Source of the DNA: Gammaproteobacteria bacterium
GTDB lineage: Bacteria; Pseudomonadota; Gammaproteobacteria; Pseudomonadales; Halieaceae
NCBI GenBank assembly: GCA_024686215.1
Contig: JAIBDN010000008.1
Location: forward strand, 1 to 60,445
Reading direction: 5' to 3'
DNA: 60,445 nucleotides
Shown here: positions 53,268 through 60,445 of the stretch, piece by piece
Numbering within the stretch: the stretch's first letter is position 1
Layout of the letters: each line of letters opens with the position of its first letter
Program-made: the position numbers and the translations under genes
Notes under the pieces: generated by a model
Database searches by the model: none
The model's input: the letters and a program-made list of their open reading frames with translations, nothing else
What the model was told of the DNA's origin: nothing

Positions 53268-54228
53268 GACCGCCACATTGCTGTTGGCTAACATGCGCTA
53301 CGGCCGCCTGGTGCTGCTGTCCGCGGCACTGGCGCTGCCGGTTGGCGCGAGCGCATCCGGGTGCCCCGGTGCTGACTCCGCAGCACTGAACTGGCTGGAT
53401 AAAATGTCCCGTAGCCTTTACCAGGTTAGCTATCATGGTGTTGTCACACTGCAGCGCGGCGATGATATGCAGGTGATGCAGGTCTCCCATGCGGTGGACG
53501 GTGAAAACAGTTCCGCTCGCCTGACCCAGCTAACCGGGCAGGGTGCCCAGGTGGAGCGCCGCGATCACCCCCTGCACTGCGTACACCCGGGTCACAAATT
53601 ATTGCAATTGGGCAAGGATCTGCACGCCGGGAACTGCGGCATTGCCAATTACTATCGGTTTAGCGTGGCCGAAGGTGAGCGTATCGCCGGGCGTAAAGCA
53701 GTGCGTATACTGATACAACCCAGGGACATGTACCGCTATGGCTATGTCATGGAACTGGATCGTGAAACCGGCCTGTTACTCAAGACCCAGACCGTGGGGC
53801 GAGGCGATAAAGTGCTGGAAAAATTTCAGTTTGCCAGCCTTTCCTACGCACCTGAACAGTCTTCAGCGACGCAGGTCAACGTGGTACACCAGGCCCAGCA
53901 TCCCCATCCTGGAGCGGCTAATTCTCCAGTCCTGGTGGCGACGCGCTGGGAAGTCAGTTGGCTGCCGCATGGCTTTATGTCTACCGACTCAGCAGCAGGT
54001 GGCACTGCGCGTAGAACCTATACCGACGGTCTCGCGGTATTCTCGGTTTTTCTGGAGGAACTGGGTCGTGAAATTCGCCCGGGTGAGGGTGTGGTGCGCA
54101 GCGGAGGTACCACCTCTTACACGCGGGGGATGGATCTGAGCGGGCAACCGGTGTTGATTACGGTCATCGGTGAGGTGCCCATAAACACCGCCAGGATGGT
54201 GGCCGATTCTGTGGCCTGGGCACAATGA
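53260..54228 (+). CDS. rseB: Sigma-E regulator RseB/MucB
   Basis: A 322-residue periplasmic protein that protects RseA from proteolysis. The start GTG 53260 overlaps rseA; ATG 53293 is the alternative and still leaves a signal peptide (LVLLSAALALPVGASA). Family parts seen: YQVSYHGVVTLQRGDDMQVMQVSHAVDG near 50-77, RKAVRILIQPRDMYRYGYVMELDRETGLLLKT near 150-181 and a C-terminal domain ending with GEVPINTARMVADSVAWAQ. Confidence 0.93.
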   Translation: MSRTATLLLANMRYGRLVLLSAALALPVGASASGCPGADSAALNWLDKMSRSLYQVSYHGVVTLQRGDDMQVMQVSHAVDGENSSARLTQLTGQGAQVERRDHPLHCVHPGHKLLQLGKDLHAGNCGIANYYRFSVAEGERIAGRKAVRILIQPRDMYRYGYVMELDRETGLLLKTQTVGRGDKVLEKFQFASLSYAPEQSSATQVNVVHQAQHPHPGAANSPVLVATRWEVSWLPHGFMSTDSAAGGTARRTYTDGLAVFSVFLEELGREIRPGEGVVRSGGTTSYTRGMDLSGQPVLITVIGEVPINTARMVADSVAWAQ

Positions 54229-54229
54229 C

Positions 54230-54706
54230 ATGTTAATAGAGACTGGCAGGGTAGTGGCCGTCGATGTCGACGGTTTGTGGGTAGAGACCATACGCCAAAG
54301 TACCTGTGGCACTTGTGCTGCACAGAAAGGCTGTGGTCATGGTCTGCTCAACCGTTATAGCGACGGCAAGCGCGGCTATATTCGCGTATTGCCAGGTCCC
54401 GACGGGACAGCCAAGTGTGCCGTGGATGATCAGGTGCGTATCAGCATCCCTGAAGAGGTGATTCTGCGCGGCTCACTGGTGGTTTATATGGTGCCGTTAT
54501 TTTGTATGCTGGGTGGCGCAGCACTGGCGGCACACTGGTTTTCCGCCAGTGCCGATAGCAGTGCTGCGCTAGGCGCTGTAGTAGGTTTTTGTCTGGGCTT
54601 TGGCCTGGTTCGCTGGCACTCCTGGCGCCATCGCCACGACCATTCGATGCAGCCCAGCTTGCTGGACGTGGTGCAGATTCCAACGGACGTGCTCAGCGTA
54701 GTGTGA
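54230..54706 (+). CDS. rseC: RseC/MucC-family membrane protein
   Basis: A 158-residue protein with a cytoplasmic N domain containing the cysteine cluster CGTCAAQKGC (C-x2-C-x5-C, about 27-36) and two membrane helices (about 84-103 and 110-130). RseC modulates sigma-E activity and is linked to SoxR reduction. It starts one base after rseB ends. Order rpoE-rseABC is canonical. Confidence 0.92.
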   Translation: MLIETGRVVAVDVDGLWVETIRQSTCGTCAAQKGCGHGLLNRYSDGKRGYIRVLPGPDGTAKCAVDDQVRISIPEEVILRGSLVVYMVPLFCMLGGAALAAHWFSASADSSAALGAVVGFCLGFGLVRWHSWRHRHDHSMQPSLLDVVQIPTDVLSVV

Positions 54707-54763
54707 GTGCGCGCCAACCGTTTTCATTCATGTTAAATAAACAGAATTTCTGGTGTACAAATA

Positions 54764-56167
54764 ATGAATCTATTTAGTCGAACCTCTATGCGCTTGCTGT
54801 TGTTGCTGGTTGTGCTGTTGCCGGGGGTGTCGCTCGCCGCAACCCTGCCTGATTTTCGTAAAATTGTACGCGACAGTTCGCCCGCGGTGGTCAAAATTAT
54901 CGTGCAAAGCAGCGGTGCACAGGATGCTCAGGGCCAGCCTAACCCCGAAGAGATACCTGAATACCTGCGCAGATTTTTTGAATTTCGCGGTGCTCCGCCC
55001 AGTCAGCGTCAGCGTATGGGTATGGGCTCCGGCTTTATCATCTCTGACGATGGCTATATCGTGACCAATAATCACGTAGTAGCGGGTGCCGATAGTGTGC
55101 TGGTGCGCATGAGCGATCGCCGTGAGTTTGATGCTGAAGTTATAGGCACTGATCCGCGTTCTGATCTGGCGCTATTGCGTATACAGGCTTCTGACCTGCC
55201 GGTACTTGAACTGGCGGCAGGCGGTGACCTGGAAGTGGGGGAGTGGGTGCTGGCCATCGGTTCGCCCTTCGGTCTGGATTACTCTGTCTCTGCCGGAATT
55301 GTCTCCGGCAAGGGTCGCAGTCTGCCTACTGAACGCAATGAAAACTACGTGCCTTTCATCCAGACTGATGTGGCTATCAATCCCGGTAATTCCGGCGGTC
55401 CGCTGTTCAATCTTGAAGGTGAAGTGGTGGGTGTGAATTCCCAGATCTTTACCCGCAGCGGTGGCTCAATCGGCCTGTCTTTTGCCATTCCGGTCAGTGT
55501 GGTGCACAACGTTGTTGAGCAATTGCGTTCTGATGGGCGTGTCACCCGGGGCTGGTTGGGCGTGACTATTCAGGATGTGGACAAGAACCTGGCAGCATCC
55601 TTTGGCCTGCAGCGGCCGCGCGGCGCACTGGTCGCCCAGGTTGCAGCCGACAGCCCTGCTGCCAAGGGTGGGCTGCGTGAGGGCGATGTCATTATCACTT
55701 TCGACGGCCACGATATTCCCACTTCTGCGGATTTGCCGCATGTCGTAGGGCTGATCGAGCCCGATAGAGTAGTCCTGGTCGAAGTGGTGCGCGCTAAAAA
55801 GCGACAGAAGCTCAAGGTGACTGTAGGTGGGCTGGACGCGGACGATAGTTATTCTTTGGCGGCGGGTGAGCCTGAACAGGGTTATGGCGGTCGCCTGGGT
55901 CTGGTGGTTGAGGCAGCCAAGGCAGACATATTGGAACGCATGGGCATTAACGGTGGGGTGTTGGTTCGCGAGGTAGTGCCGGAGTCGGTGGCCGCCACCG
56001 CGGGTATTCTGCCGGGTGATGTGATTACCCTGATCGGCTCCAGCCCGATTAAATCGGCGGAAGCTTTTAACGCATCCGTGGACAAACTGCCGGCCAACAG
56101 TTCGGTGCCACTGCGTTTGATCCGTCGTGGAGCCCCGATGTTCATTGGTCTCAAGCTAAACGATTAA
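54764..56167 (+). CDS. mucD: Periplasmic Do-type serine protease MucD/DegP
   Basis: A 467-residue HtrA-family protease-chaperone. A signal peptide ends near SLAA (25), then a trypsin-like domain with the triad His104 (NNHVV), Asp134 (DPRSDLALL) and Ser210 (NPGNSGGP), and two PDZ domains at about 255-345 and 370-462. It clears misfolded envelope proteins and in pseudomonads is the last member of the algU-mucABCD operon, as here. It is 57 bases after rseC. Confidence 0.95.
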   Translation: MNLFSRTSMRLLLLLVVLLPGVSLAATLPDFRKIVRDSSPAVVKIIVQSSGAQDAQGQPNPEEIPEYLRRFFEFRGAPPSQRQRMGMGSGFIISDDGYIVTNNHVVAGADSVLVRMSDRREFDAEVIGTDPRSDLALLRIQASDLPVLELAAGGDLEVGEWVLAIGSPFGLDYSVSAGIVSGKGRSLPTERNENYVPFIQTDVAINPGNSGGPLFNLEGEVVGVNSQIFTRSGGSIGLSFAIPVSVVHNVVEQLRSDGRVTRGWLGVTIQDVDKNLAASFGLQRPRGALVAQVAADSPAAKGGLREGDVIITFDGHDIPTSADLPHVVGLIEPDRVVLVEVVRAKKRQKLKVTVGGLDADDSYSLAAGEPEQGYGGRLGLVVEAAKADILERMGINGGVLVREVVPESVAATAGILPGDVITLIGSSPIKSAEAFNASVDKLPANSSVPLRLIRRGAPMFIGLKLND

Positions 56168-56177
56168 TCTACGCTAA

Positions 56178-56203
56178 ACCGGGCCCGACTACTCAGGTCC
56201 GGT
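56178..56203 (+). terminator. Weak hairpin after mucD
   Basis: ACCGGGCC and GGTCCGGT form an 8-bp stem with one G-T pair and a 10-base loop, 10 bases past the mucD stop. There is no run of T after it, so it may slow or trim the transcript rather than terminate it. Confidence 0.35.
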
Positions 56204-56316
56204 AAAGGCTGTGTCGCATGGCGGTTATAGGCACAATAGGATACAATCTCGCGTTTTTTGCGATCCGCTTCCGGGGTTTCTATCCGGGCTGATCACTACT
56301 TGACCAGGCCTTTTGC

Positions 56317-58116
56317 GTGAGCGACCTCAGACATATTCGCAACTTTTCTATTATTGCCCATATCGACCATGGCAAGTCGACGCTGGCCGATCGTTTTATC
56401 CAGCATTGCGGCGGGCTAAGCGCCAGAGAAATGGATGAGCAGGTGCTGGACTCCATGGATATCGAGCGTGAGCGCGGTATTACCATCAAGGCGCAGAGTG
56501 TCACGCTGGATTACACCGCCCAGAACGGGGAGGTCTACCAGCTCAATTTCATTGATACGCCGGGCCACGTTGATTTCTCCTATGAGGTATCGCGTTCCCT
56601 GTCGGCCTGTGAAGGTGCGCTGCTGGTCGTAGATGCCGGGCAGGGCGTGGAAGCCCAGTCGGTGGCCAACTGCTACACCGCTATTGAGCAGGGCTTGGAA
56701 GTTTTGCCGATCCTGAACAAAATGGATCTGCCTCAGGCTGATCCTGACAAAGTGAAATTGGAAATTGAGGAGATCATCGGTATTGCCGCTGCTGATGCGT
56801 GCCTGGTCAGCGCCAAGTCGGGAATGGGCATCGAAGACGCCCTGGAGTACCTTGTAGAGCATATTCCACCTCCGGAAGGCGATCGGGACGCTCCGCTGCA
56901 GGCGTTGATTATTGACTCCTGGTTCGACAATTACCTGGGCGTCGTGTCCCTGGTGCGGGTCAAGCACGGCGAGCTGAAAAAACGCGACAAGATACTGGCA
57001 AAATCAACCGGCAAGGTTCACCAGGTGGACAGCGTGGGTATTTTTACCCCCAAGCGTCAGGAAACGGACTCCCTGCGTGCTGGGGAAGTAGGCTATATAG
57101 TGGCGGGCATCAAGGATATTCACGGCGCGCCCGTGGGTGATACCCTGATCAGTGCCCAGCATCAGGAAGTGTCGGCATTGCCTGGTTTTCAGCAGATCAA
57201 GCCACAGGTGTATGCCGGTATTTTCACTATTTCGTCTGATGACTACGAGGATTTTCGTGACGCCCTGGGCAAGCTGACACTGAACGACGCATCGCTGTTT
57301 TATGAGCCGGAAAGTTCTGATGCACTGGGCTTTGGCTTTCGCTGTGGCTTCCTCGGTATGTTGCATATGGAGATTATCCAGGAGCGCCTGGAACGAGAGT
57401 ACGACCTGGATCTGATTACGACCGCTCCCACAGTGATTTACCAGGTGGAGAAGAAAAATGGCGAGGTGATCCAGGTGGATAACCCGTCAGCGCTGCCCGA
57501 CATGGGTGACATCGAACAAATGCGTGAACCGATCGCGCGCTGCCATATCCTGGTGCCCCAGGATTACCTGGGTAATGTGATCACACTGTGTGTGGAAAAG
57601 CGCGGGGTACAAAAAGACATGCAGTTCCTGGGTGCACAGGTGTCGGTGACCTACGACCTTCCCATGGCGGAGGTGGTGCTGGACTTTTTCGATCGCCTCA
57701 AGTCAGTGAGTCGTGGCTATGCATCCCTGGATTACAGTTTTGAGCGCTTTGAGGCGGCCAACCTGTCGCGTTTGGATGTGTTGATCAATGGCGACCGGGT
57801 AGACGCCCTGGCGGTGATCGTGCACCACGATAAGGTACAGTACCGCGGCCGTGCTTTAACTGAGAAAATGAAAGAACTGATACCGCGACAGATGTTCGAT
57901 GTCGCCATACAGGCAGCTGTCGGTGGCAAAATAGTAGCGCGCCAAACGGTGAAAGCCCTACGCAAAAATGTTACCGCTAAATGCTATGGCGGGGATGTGA
58001 GTCGCAAACGAAAACTGCTGGAAAAACAGAAAGCAGGTAAAAAGCGTATGAAGCAGGTGGGGAATGTAGAAATCCCCCAGTCGGCTTTCCTCGCAGTACT
58101 TAAAGTGGACGGTTGA
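56317..58116 (+). CDS. lepA: Elongation factor 4 (LepA)
   Basis: A 599-residue translational GTPase that acts on stalled or mistranslocated ribosomes. Start is GTG 56317. G motifs AHIDHGKST (about 14-22), DTPGHVDF and NKMDLPQAD are visible, then the EF-G-like domains and the LepA-specific C terminus with [40 protein letters not shown]. It overlaps the open frame of lepB by a few bases upstream of the lepB start chosen here. Confidence 0.97.
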   Translation: MSDLRHIRNFSIIAHIDHGKSTLADRFIQHCGGLSAREMDEQVLDSMDIERERGITIKAQSVTLDYTAQNGEVYQLNFIDTPGHVDFSYEVSRSLSACEGALLVVDAGQGVEAQSVANCYTAIEQGLEVLPILNKMDLPQADPDKVKLEIEEIIGIAAADACLVSAKSGMGIEDALEYLVEHIPPPEGDRDAPLQALIIDSWFDNYLGVVSLVRVKHGELKKRDKILAKSTGKVHQVDSVGIFTPKRQETDSLRAGEVGYIVAGIKDIHGAPVGDTLISAQHQEVSALPGFQQIKPQVYAGIFTISSDDYEDFRDALGKLTLNDASLFYEPESSDALGFGFRCGFLGMLHMEIIQERLEREYDLDLITTAPTVIYQVEKKNGEVIQVDNPSALPDMGDIEQMREPIARCHILVPQDYLGNVITLCVEKRGVQKDMQFLGAQVSVTYDLPMAEVVLDFFDRLKSVSRGYASLDYSFERFEAANLSRLDVLINGDRVDALAVIVHHDKVQYRGRALTEKMKELIPRQMFDVAIQAAVGGKIVARQTVKALRKNVTAKCYGGDVSRKRKLLEKQKAGKKRMKQVGNVEIPQSAFLAVLKVDG

Positions 58117-58127
58117 CAAGGCACGCT

Positions 58128-58967
58128 ATGGACATTGATTTCCCCCTAATCCTGGTAATCCTGGTATTTGGCAGCGGTCTGATCTGGGCGCTCGATGCGT
58201 TATTTCTCGCTCCGGGGCGCCGCCGAGCGATGGCCGAGTTACAGGGTGAGTATCCCCGCTGGCAGGAAGCAGAGCATGCGCAGTCGCTCCAGTACCAGGC
58301 TCGGGTTGCCGAGAGTGCAGCGGAGCCGGTTGTGGTGGAGTACGCTAAGTCATTCTTTCCGGTACTGGCGGTGGTGTTTGTATTGCGTTCCTTTCTGGTG
58401 GAACCGTTCCAGATTCCCTCGTCTTCCATGGTGCCGACCTTGCAGGTGGGCGATTATATTCTGGTCAATAAATATACCTTCGGCATTCGGCTGCCGGTGC
58501 TGCGCACCAAGGTCCTGGACCTGAATGAACCGCAGCGCGGGGATGTGATGGTGTTTTTTCCGCCACACATGAATGATACCTATTTCATAAAACGCGTGGT
58601 GGGCCTGCCCGGAGACACGGTAAGCTATCGCAACAAGCGCTTGTATGTGAATGGCGAGCCTCTGGAGCGGCAGGCGGTGGCGGAATTGTCCGAGGGCAAA
58701 GCCCGTTATAAGCTGGGGCTGGAACAATTGGGGGAGGCCAATCACCTGATGCAAGTTGACGCCATGCGCCCGGCCCGGGATTTTTCCGTGGTGGTCAAGC
58801 CAGAGCATTATTTCATGATGGGCGATAATCGCGATAACAGCAGCGACAGCAGGATTTGGGGTCAAGTGCCGGAAAAGGATATAGTAGGCAAGGCCTTCGC
58901 GGTCTGGATGCACTGGGACTCTCTGCTGAGTGTCCCGAGCTTCAGCCGCGCCGGGCTGATAGAATAA
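58128..58967 (+). CDS. lepB: Signal peptidase I
   Basis: A 279-residue membrane peptidase that removes secretory signal peptides. Start chosen at ATG 58128 with AAGG 7 bases before it. Two N-terminal helices (about 5-25 and 75-92) are followed by the catalytic Ser100 in PSSSMVPT and the general-base Lys155 in FIKRVVGLPGD, and the box MGDNRDNSSDSR near 236-247. It is 11 bases after lepA, in the conserved lepA-lepB-rnc-era order. Confidence 0.96.
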   Translation: MDIDFPLILVILVFGSGLIWALDALFLAPGRRRAMAELQGEYPRWQEAEHAQSLQYQARVAESAAEPVVVEYAKSFFPVLAVVFVLRSFLVEPFQIPSSSMVPTLQVGDYILVNKYTFGIRLPVLRTKVLDLNEPQRGDVMVFFPPHMNDTYFIKRVVGLPGDTVSYRNKRLYVNGEPLERQAVAELSEGKARYKLGLEQLGEANHLMQVDAMRPARDFSVVVKPEHYFMMGDNRDNSSDSRIWGQVPEKDIVGKAFAVWMHWDSLLSVPSFSRAGLIE

Positions 58968-59010
58968 AAGCAGAAATATAAATTTAAACGGGAAAGCTGG
59001 GGGATAAGCT

Positions 59011-59427
59011 ATGAATACTCGTCACAGTCAACGCGGGATGTCCATTCCGGGCATGATGGCAATTGCCATTATGGTGGGCTTTTTTGTCATGTGTGCCATA
59101 CGCATGTCGGCACCGTACTTTGAGTACCTGAGTGTCAGTAATATCATTAAACAGGTGGCGATGGAGCACGAGCCCAAGACCGAGAGTATCCGCCAGATTC
59201 GTCGTAAGATTGACAATATGTTCAATTCCAACCAGATTTACGAGCTGCAGCCCAAGGAAGTTGAGGTGTACCGCAAGAATGGCAAGACTTTCATAGACGC
59301 CAATTACGAGGTGCGCATACCGATAATGGGACGTATCGACGCGGTGCTGAAATTTGACGACCTGCTGTACGAGACGGGCAACCCGACGCCACTGACCGAT
59401 CTCCCAGACCCGAAGAAGAAAAAATAG
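59011..59427 (+). CDS. DUF4845 membrane protein
   Basis: A 138-residue protein with a single pilin-like N-terminal helix (RGMSIPGMMAIAIMVGFFVMC, about 8-28) and a small extracytoplasmic domain. It belongs to DUF4845, which lies between lepB and rnc in many gammaproteobacteria, including pseudomonads. Function is not known. It is 3 bases before rnc. Confidence 0.85.
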   Translation: MNTRHSQRGMSIPGMMAIAIMVGFFVMCAIRMSAPYFEYLSVSNIIKQVAMEHEPKTESIRQIRRKIDNMFNSNQIYELQPKEVEVYRKNGKTFIDANYEVRIPIMGRIDAVLKFDDLLYETGNPTPLTDLPDPKKKK

Positions 59428-59430
59428 TCC

Positions 59431-60111
59431 ATGGCAGATTCCTCTCGCCTGCAGCGGGGGCTGGGTTATACCTTTAATGACCCTAAACTGTTAACCCTGG
59501 CGCTGTCCCACCGCAGCGTCGGCGGCCACAACAACGAACGTCTTGAGTTTCTGGGCGATTCGATTCTCAACCACATTATTGCTGAGAGTCTGTTTCAGCG
59601 GTTTCCCGCTGCGCGTGAGGGCGAGCTGAGCCGTATGCGCGCGTCCCTGGTGAAAGGTGAAACCCTGGCGGAAGTCGCCAGGGAGCTGGATTTCGGTGAA
59701 TATCTGTTGCTGGGCCCGGGGGAGCGCAAAAGTGGTGGTCACCGTCGCGCTTCCATCCTGGCCGATGCCCTGGAAGCGGTCATTGGTGCGATGTTACTGG
59801 ACAGCGACGTGCAGCAGTGTCGACAGTGTGTGCTGCACTGGTTTGCGCCGCGACTGGAGGAACTCAGTGGTGGCAGCGTCGACAAGGATCCAAAGACACT
59901 ATTACAGGAATATTTGCAGGGCAGGCAGTGTCCCTTGCCGGACTACGAACTGCTGGATGTGCAGGGCGAGGCCCATAACCAGCAGTTTCGAATCGCCTGT
60001 CGGGTACAAAAACCAGGTCTGGTGGCCGAAGGTACCGGGAGCAGTCGCCGCAAGGCAGAGCAGACGGCAGCGCGTAACGCCCTGCAGGGATTAACTACCA
60101 ATGACAACTGA
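59431..60111 (+). CDS. rnc: Ribonuclease III
   Basis: A 226-residue double-strand-specific RNase. The signature [12 protein letters not shown] (about 35-46) has the catalytic acidic residues, and the second set is in [13 protein letters not shown] near 111-123. A dsRNA-binding domain fills about 155-224, ending with [13 protein letters not shown]. It processes rRNA and other stem-loops. It ends inside the first codons of era (11-base overlap). Confidence 0.96.
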   Translation: MADSSRLQRGLGYTFNDPKLLTLALSHRSVGGHNNERLEFLGDSILNHIIAESLFQRFPAAREGELSRMRASLVKGETLAEVARELDFGEYLLLGPGERKSGGHRRASILADALEAVIGAMLLDSDVQQCRQCVLHWFAPRLEELSGGSVDKDPKTLLQEYLQGRQCPLPDYELLDVQGEAHNQQFRIACRVQKPGLVAEGTGSSRRKAEQTAARNALQGLTTNDN

Positions 60112-60445
60112 AGCGCGTCGCTGCGGCTATGTGGCTATAGTGGGTAGACCGAATGTCGGTAAATCCACCTTGCTCAACCATCTGCTGGGCCAGAAGATCA
60201 GCATTACCTCGCGTAAGCCACAGACCACCCGGCACCAGGTGCTGGGAATAAAAACTGAAGACCAACACCAGATTATTTTTGTGGATACGCCCGGGCTGCA
60301 TCGAGGTGCTGAAAAAGCCATCAATCGCTATATGAACCGCGCAGCCAGTTCAGCCATCAAGGATGTCGATCTGGTAGTGTTTGTGGTGGATCGCACCGCC
60401 TGGACGGATGAAGACCAGATGGTATTGGAACAGATCCAAAGCGCC
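60101..60445 (+). CDS. era: GTPase Era, 5' part
   Basis: The window ends after 115 codons. ATG 60101 starts [17 protein letters not shown]; the P-loop GRPNVGKST lies at 15-23, the switch with TTRHQVLG near 46, and DTPGLHRG near 67. Era binds 16S rRNA and assists 30S maturation. Overlaps rnc by 11 bases, as commonly coupled in this operon. Confidence 0.96.
   Translation, partial: MTTEARRCGYVAIVGRPNVGKSTLLNHLLGQKISITSRKPQTTRHQVLGIKTEDQHQIIFVDTPGLHRGAEKAINRYMNRAASSAIKDVDLVVFVVDRTAWTDEDQMVLEQIQSA

Noticed and set aside
1..60445. CRISPR arrays, tRNA or rRNA genes, prophage or insertion sequences
   Set aside because: No regularly spaced repeats, tRNA-like cloverleaf, rRNA sequence, integrase or transposase was seen when reading both strands; a dedicated scan would be needed to exclude very short elements.

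Overview
The window reads as chromosomal DNA of an aerobic or microaerobic gammaproteobacterium, probably a marine lineage close to the Cellvibrionales/Halieaceae. That placement is inference. It rests on the block order ygfZ / sdhE-ygfX / nadB / rpoE-rseA-rseB-rseC-mucD-lepA-lepB-DUF4845-rnc-era, which matches Pseudomonas, on the ccoNOQP-ccoGHIS / anr / hemN block, and on the mix of wax-ester/acyl-CoA, PQQ and coenzyme F420 genes. Coding density is high, no stretch over 300 bases lacks a gene, and I see no tRNA, rRNA, IS element, phage gene or CRISPR array.

Layout. 1-13.3 kb is lipid/acyl-CoA metabolism: a truncated carboxylesterase lipoprotein, a PlsC-like acyltransferase, an SDR, an acyl-CoA dehydrogenase, a saccharopine-dehydrogenase-like reductase, two acyl-CoA ligases, an AraC-type regulator, two WS/DGAT acyltransferases and an SCP-x-like thiolase. 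13.5-20 kb holds an unknown propeller-like lipoprotein, a three-gene amidoligase / class I glutamine amidotransferase / YqaA unit divergent from an alanine/glycine:cation symporter, and a TauD-type dioxygenase. 20-34 kb is respiration and its control: a CpxRA-like two-component pair with a CpxR-like box, then a TauE/UreH-like protein, ccoS, ccoI, ccoH, ccoG, a terminator, ccoP, ccoQ (59 codons), ccoO, ccoN, a Yip1-family membrane protein, an FNR/Anr regulator and hemN. Two near-perfect FNR/Anr boxes sit at class II spacing before the Yip1 gene and hemN.

34-42 kb carries a LuxR-type regulator, a 1315-residue DUF1631-GGDEF-EAL protein, a lipoprotein form of a Gcd-like PQQ dehydrogenase and a coupled SDR. 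42-47.7 kb is a compact operon for coenzyme F420: npdG-cofE-cofD-cofC-fbiC, with adjacent genes overlapping or a few bases apart. It encodes the deazaflavin chromophore synthase, the phospho-carrier steps, glutamylation and an F420:NADP oxidoreductase. F420 is best known in archaea and actinobacteria, so this is the most striking system here. The last 12.7 kb is conserved core: ung, ygfZ, sdhE/ygfX, nadB, the sigma-E operon with a clear autoregulatory promoter, then lepA, lepB, rnc and the start of era.

Together the genes suggest a cell that stores or remodels long-chain or terpenoid/steroid-like acyl compounds, respires at low oxygen through an Anr-controlled cbb3 oxidase, and makes F420 as an extra hydride carrier. 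No F420-dependent substrate enzyme is visible in this window, so the use of the cofactor is open. Several starts were reassigned from ribosome-binding sites or promoters (amidoligase, hemN, cpxR-like, ygfZ, sdhE, lepB).
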